Shown: positions 22,201 to 23,445 of the stretch, piece by piece
Position numbering within the stretch: position 1 is the first letter of the stretch
Layout of the letters: each line of letters begins with the position of its first letter
Source of the DNA: a virus
Strand: one strand, 5' to 3'
DNA: 23,445 nt
Virus record (IMG/VR): IMGVR_UViG_3300032083_000291
Span: 1-23,445 of that record
Program-made: the position numbers and the translations under genes
Notes under the pieces: generated by a model
Seen by the model: only the letters and a program-made list of their open reading frames with translations
Database searches by the model: none
What the model was told of the DNA's origin: nothing

Positions 22201-22347
22201 GGCGTTGACGAAATACTGAATCTTGTGTTAAAATCTAATCCAGATAGATTGGAAGCCACTCAGGGTAAATTAATTCCTGTTCTAGTTAAGGCAATTCAAG
22301 AACTATCTGCTGAAGTTAACACGTTAAAGGAAAGACTAAATGCCTGA
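19228..22347 (+). CDS. Tail fibre with YadA-head-like repeats and S74 self-cleaving chaperone
   Basis: 1039 residues from ATG 19228, which follows AGAAGG (19215-19220) by 7 nt; an upstream ATG at 19195 lies inside the nozzle gene and is less likely. The N-terminus (GYTRNDGSNNIADGNVINAS, then DLDGEFDAV and HTHDGTAAEG) is the marine phage fibre anchor. Residues 112 to about 290 are three 81-residue repeats (VQFRDSAIFINSSADGQLD-type). Residues about 361-905 are some 32 modules of 17-18 residues like YadA adhesin heads (NTAIGYQAGYDLTSG). The end is a Peptidase S74 chaperone, SDRRDKKDIKDL onward, with Ser936 the likely cleavage residue, then a coiled coil. It would form trimeric host-binding fibres. 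Confidence 0.88.
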   Translation: MGTGYTRNDGSNNIADGNVINASDLDGEFDAVVSAFSTSGHTHDGTAAEGGPVTVLGPVQDFVATATEIKPKTTNTLSIGTASLQFKDLYIDGTAYIDGIGEDTLVATDKKVQFRDSAIFINSSADGQLDIDADTTLQITAPTVDIDASTAVTISNDLKLNNDDAVLGLGADNDVTLTHIPDTGVRLNTTSAVQFRDSALSINSSTDGQLDIDADTEIEITAPTVDLTASTAVTVSNDLKLASDAAVLGFGADNDVTLTHVHNTGVLLNDAMAIQIRDSGLSINSSTDGQLDIDADTEIEITTGTLDINATTTDISGALDVNGALTASDTVDIQATHPTGTSNVGFGSGTFAAVEAGATLNTAMGVNALQDLTTGNSNTAIGYHAALNATTPVGTIAIGREAIGSGITTGNYNTAIGYQAGYDLTSGTSNLLSGYQAGYSLTTGDGNVFSGYQAGENATTSNYAIAIGYGTMGTGVVTGTDNTAIGRNAGADLTSGIYNNFMGYTAGFNATTGESNIAIGRQAIGLGVLTGSNNVALGYQAGYDLTSGDHNIFSGFQAGANVTTGTGNIFQGNEAGENATTASYGIAIGHEAIASGVMTGNDNTAIGRIAGHDLTSGTFNNFIGYFAGANATTATNTIAIGTTAISSGVLTGTDNIAIGRLTGNDLTSGTYNNFIGYTSGANATTGNYNVAIGYAPINTGVLTGDDNIAIGRLAGRNTTTASNTIAIGRNAIGLGVLTGTTNTAIGYGAGQDLTSGTYNNFMGYEAGFNATTAANTIAIGRSAIGVGVLTGTDNLAIGNAAGADLTSGTYNNFMGYRAGFNATEANNTIAIGKNAIGLGVLTGDDNVAIGNGAGTDLTSGASNVFVGYIAGGNVTTGADNTILGTNAGISLTTGSNNTIIGHDAAPTSATVSNEITLGNGSIATIRAQVTSITALSDRRDKKDIKDLSVGLDFVNSLNPVEFTWNMRDGAKVGQKEAGFIAQELDEAQQDAGVDEILNLVLKSNPDRLEATQGKLIPVLVKAIQELSAEVNTLKERLNA
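19561..20100 (+). repeat. 243-bp tandem repeat (two full copies, one partial) in the fibre gene
   Basis: Copies start at 19561, 19804 and 20047, each opening with [VI]Q[FI]RDS and NSS-[AT]-DGQLDIDADT. Period exactly 81 codons. The third copy is cut after about 35 residues and passes into ITTGTLDINATTTDISG. Confidence 0.9.
20308..21945 (+). repeat. YadA-like module array with a 156-bp super-repeat
   Basis: About 32 modules of 17 or 18 codons in three classes: A (IAIGxxAIxxGVLTGxD, 18), B (NxAIGxxAGxDLTSGxx, 17) and C (NNFxGYxAGxNATTxxN, 17). The B-class string gatttaaccag is identical in eight copies at 20494, 20701, 20857, 21064, 21220, 21481, 21637 and 21793. Intervals are 156 or 207 bp, with one of 261, which fit whole-module additions. 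Confidence 0.92.
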
Positions 22348-22561
22348 AGAAGAAAATAAAACTATCACGGTTAACGACAAGTCTTACAATGTCGAAGACC
22401 TTAGCAAGCAAGAAATTGTTATGCTTAAACACGTGGCTGATTTAGACCAAAAACTAATGAGTGCGCGGTTTAGCGTAGATCAATTGCAAGTTGCTCGTGA
22501 TTCGTTTGTTGGTATGTTAACTAACTCACTTGAAAACCCAACACCCGCAGAAAAGGAATAA
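22340..22561 (+). CDS. Small helical protein, DUF6447-like
   Basis: 73 residues. ITVNDKSYNVEDLSKQEIVM is followed by a helical heptad-like region (LKHVADLDQKLMSARFSVDQ) and ARDSFVGMLTNSL. The pattern of a short beta hairpin (ITVNxxxYxxEDLS) plus a helical pair with a late ARDxFxxML matches what I remember as DUF6447, short phage proteins of unknown role that often follow the fibre gene. The ATG lies within the last codons of the fibre gene (8-nt overlap) with AAAGGAAAG upstream. Possibly a fibre or tail chaperone from position, but that is a guess. Confidence 0.75.
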   Translation: MPEEENKTITVNDKSYNVEDLSKQEIVMLKHVADLDQKLMSARFSVDQLQVARDSFVGMLTNSLENPTPAEKE

Positions 22562-22565
22562 CATA

Positions 22566-22805
22566 ATGTCTGAAGAAGCAGAAATTGAAATGACGGCAGA
22601 AGATATTGCTCGGCACTACAGTGCAGCAATGGATTCCGTAAATTTAATCAATGCAGTTATTGCTGCGCCTGATAATTACACGGATGATCCTACTGTACTC
22701 CAACGTAACATTGACCATCTAAAGGGTGCGCTAGTACTTGACTATTGGACTACAGAAGATATGACTCCCTTTACAAATGCTATTGCTGCTGGTGAAGCAG
22801 TTTAG
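22566..22805 (+). CDS. Small acidic protein (DYWTTEDMTPFTNAIAAG end), unknown
   Basis: 79 residues from the ATG at 22566, preceded by AAAAGGAATAAC; an upstream in-frame ATG at 22530 lies inside the previous gene and is less likely. The protein is acidic and helical: EMTAEDIARHYSAAMDSVNL, INAVIAAPDN, then NIDHLKGALVLDYWTTEDMT and PFTNAIAAGEAV. The ending resembles that of short proteins which I recall next to fibre genes in other marine phages (KDYWTDEDLTPFxxAIAAG). Function unknown; the position suggests a late accessory or chaperone role. Confidence 0.7.
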   Translation: MSEEAEIEMTAEDIARHYSAAMDSVNLINAVIAAPDNYTDDPTVLQRNIDHLKGALVLDYWTTEDMTPFTNAIAAGEAV

Positions 22806-22813
22806 TATTAATT

Positions 22814-22972
22814 ATGGGTCCAACAGAAAAAACATTAATTGATTGGTCTGCAATTACTGTGTCTGTAGGGGCGCTGTTTCAATTTCTTCCGGCTGTGGCG
22901 TCCCTACTCTCTGTAATTTGGTTATCTTTAAGAATATATCAAACGATTAAAGAAATAAAAAATAAGGATTAA
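22814..22972 (+). CDS. Tiny membrane protein, class II holin-like
   Basis: Translation from the ATG at 22814 to TAA at 22970-22972 gives 52 residues: an N-terminal MGPTEKTLIDWSAITV followed by hydrophobic SVGALFQFLPAVASLLSVIW and LSLRIYQTIKEIKNKD with a basic tail. One long or two short membrane helices turn at a Pro (LPAVASLL), and an aromatic/charged end (IWLSLRIYQT) follows. The LPAVAxLLSVIWxxLRIY pattern is one I remember from very short phage membrane proteins labelled holin-like. It would be a second holin candidate besides the GTA-type one at 5321, here in the late region next to the fibre. Confidence 0.7.
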   Translation: MGPTEKTLIDWSAITVSVGALFQFLPAVASLLSVIWLSLRIYQTIKEIKNKD

Positions 22973-22975
22973 GAT

Positions 22976-23445
22976 ATGGCTGCCCCATATACCAACATTA
23001 AATTTTCTGATGCTGCTATGCCACGCATTGCACAAGCAACAGGCTATAGTAATCCCAACTATAATAAGGCGGGATTCCAACAGTTTCTAGCTCAGAATCC
23101 AGATGCCAAAGCTAAGTATGATCAATTTCAGCAGCAGGCTGTAGGTACTATGATGGCAGCTAGAGGTGGTGTTGTCAAGTTTGTTGATGGTGGAATGGTT
23201 AAAAAAGTTAAACGCTTTGATGACGGTGGTGATGCTGGTGATGACGGGGGTGATGCTAAGACACCTGAAGAAATAGCTGAAAAAGAAGCGGCAAAATTAA
23301 GATTGTCTACAACTGGTGGAAATACTACAACTGGTGGAAATACTACAACTGTTTCTACAACTACACCTACTGTTTTATCACCCGAAGACATTACTAAGAA
23401 TACTGATAGATTATCAACACTAAGTAAGTTTGATCCCAATAAACT
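22976..23445 (+). CDS. N-terminal part of a protein with RGGVVKFVDGGMVKK motif (runs off the window)
   Basis: Open from ATG 22976 to the window end, 156 residues visible and no stop reached. Residues 1-58 look folded: MAAPYTNIKFSDAAMPRIAQ, ATGYSNPNYNKAGFQQFLAQ and NPDAKAKYDQFQQQAVG. Then comes MMAARGGVVKFVDGGMVKK (59-77), the GG-hydrophobic-basic motif, followed by an acidic Gly/Asp run. After that is a Thr/Gly region with an exact 18-bp repeat (23309-23326, 23327-23344, acaactggtggaaatact). GATTAAGATATGG gives a usable ribosome binding site. The pairing of this motif with a disordered acidic tail is like the 10628-12316 protein. The function is unknown. Confidence 0.75.
   Translation, partial: MAAPYTNIKFSDAAMPRIAQATGYSNPNYNKAGFQQFLAQNPDAKAKYDQFQQQAVGTMMAARGGVVKFVDGGMVKKVKRFDDGGDAGDDGGDAKTPEEIAEKEAAKLRLSTTGGNTTTGGNTTTVSTTTPTVLSPEDITKNTDRLSTLSKFDPNK

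Noticed and set aside
23128-23439. Minus-strand frame of 103 residues at the window end
   Set aside because: Antisense of the open plus-strand gene at 22976-23445, which has a ribosome binding site and the GG motif; the repeat VVFPPVV is just the complement of the 18-bp repeat.

Overview
The window is one stretch of an AT-rich tailed-phage (Caudoviricetes) genome, most likely an uncultured marine short-tailed phage of a proteobacterial host. This rests on a continuous packaging, portal, scaffold, capsid, adaptor, nozzle and tail-fibre gene order; on terminase Walker and nuclease motifs; on the absence of a visible tape-measure or tail-tube gene of a long tail; and on many tiny basic or membrane proteins of the kind I remember from uncultured pelagic phage genomes. 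Every gene is on the plus strand and packing is very tight. At least eight junctions are TAATG stop/start overlaps, and several genes overlap out of frame by 60-185 nt. The host cannot be fixed from the sequence. I saw no bacterial gene, tRNA, CRISPR array, insertion sequence or integrase.

Layout. 1-3915: the end of an upstream gene, then small, mostly basic proteins of unknown function, ending in a repetitive MRGG/KKPVAK protein whose frame overlaps the gene before it. 3919-5704: an HNH-like nuclease and a run of tiny membrane or basic proteins, including a GTA-type three-helix holin (probable lysis and accessory module; no endolysin seen). 5705-10626: a near-perfect sigma70 promoter, a small conserved protein, small terminase subunit, HTH protein, large terminase, portal and a small portal-linked protein. 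10628-13262: a large protein with a GG motif and a conserved N-terminus, then an acidic coiled-coil scaffold candidate. 13263-15124: a capsid cassette with its own promoter, a structured leader RNA, the major capsid protein, a second virion protein and a hairpin terminator. 15125-19223: small virion proteins, a gp11-like adaptor and a gp12/gp10-like nozzle protein with an internal domain duplication. 19228-22347: a 1039-residue tail fibre with three 81-residue repeats, about 32 YadA-head-like modules and an S74 self-cleaving chaperone. 22340-23445: small late proteins, a second holin-like protein and a gene running off the window.

Most notable are: (1) the capsid cassette, with a promoter matching the one at 5705 in both sequence and spacing, a hairpin starting at the predicted +1, further leader stems and a downstream terminator; (2) the fibre's A-B-C super-repeat of 156 bp with near-identical DNA between copies; (3) a GG-[LMV]-basic motif scattered over otherwise unrelated proteins; (4) a short C-terminal module shared by two neighbouring genes; (5) repeated long out-of-frame overlaps. 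Genes too short for a usual 60-residue cut-off (4729-4860, 15973-16146, 22814-22972) and the open-ended last gene were found by direct translation. Family assignments rest on recognised motifs and memory, not on a search.
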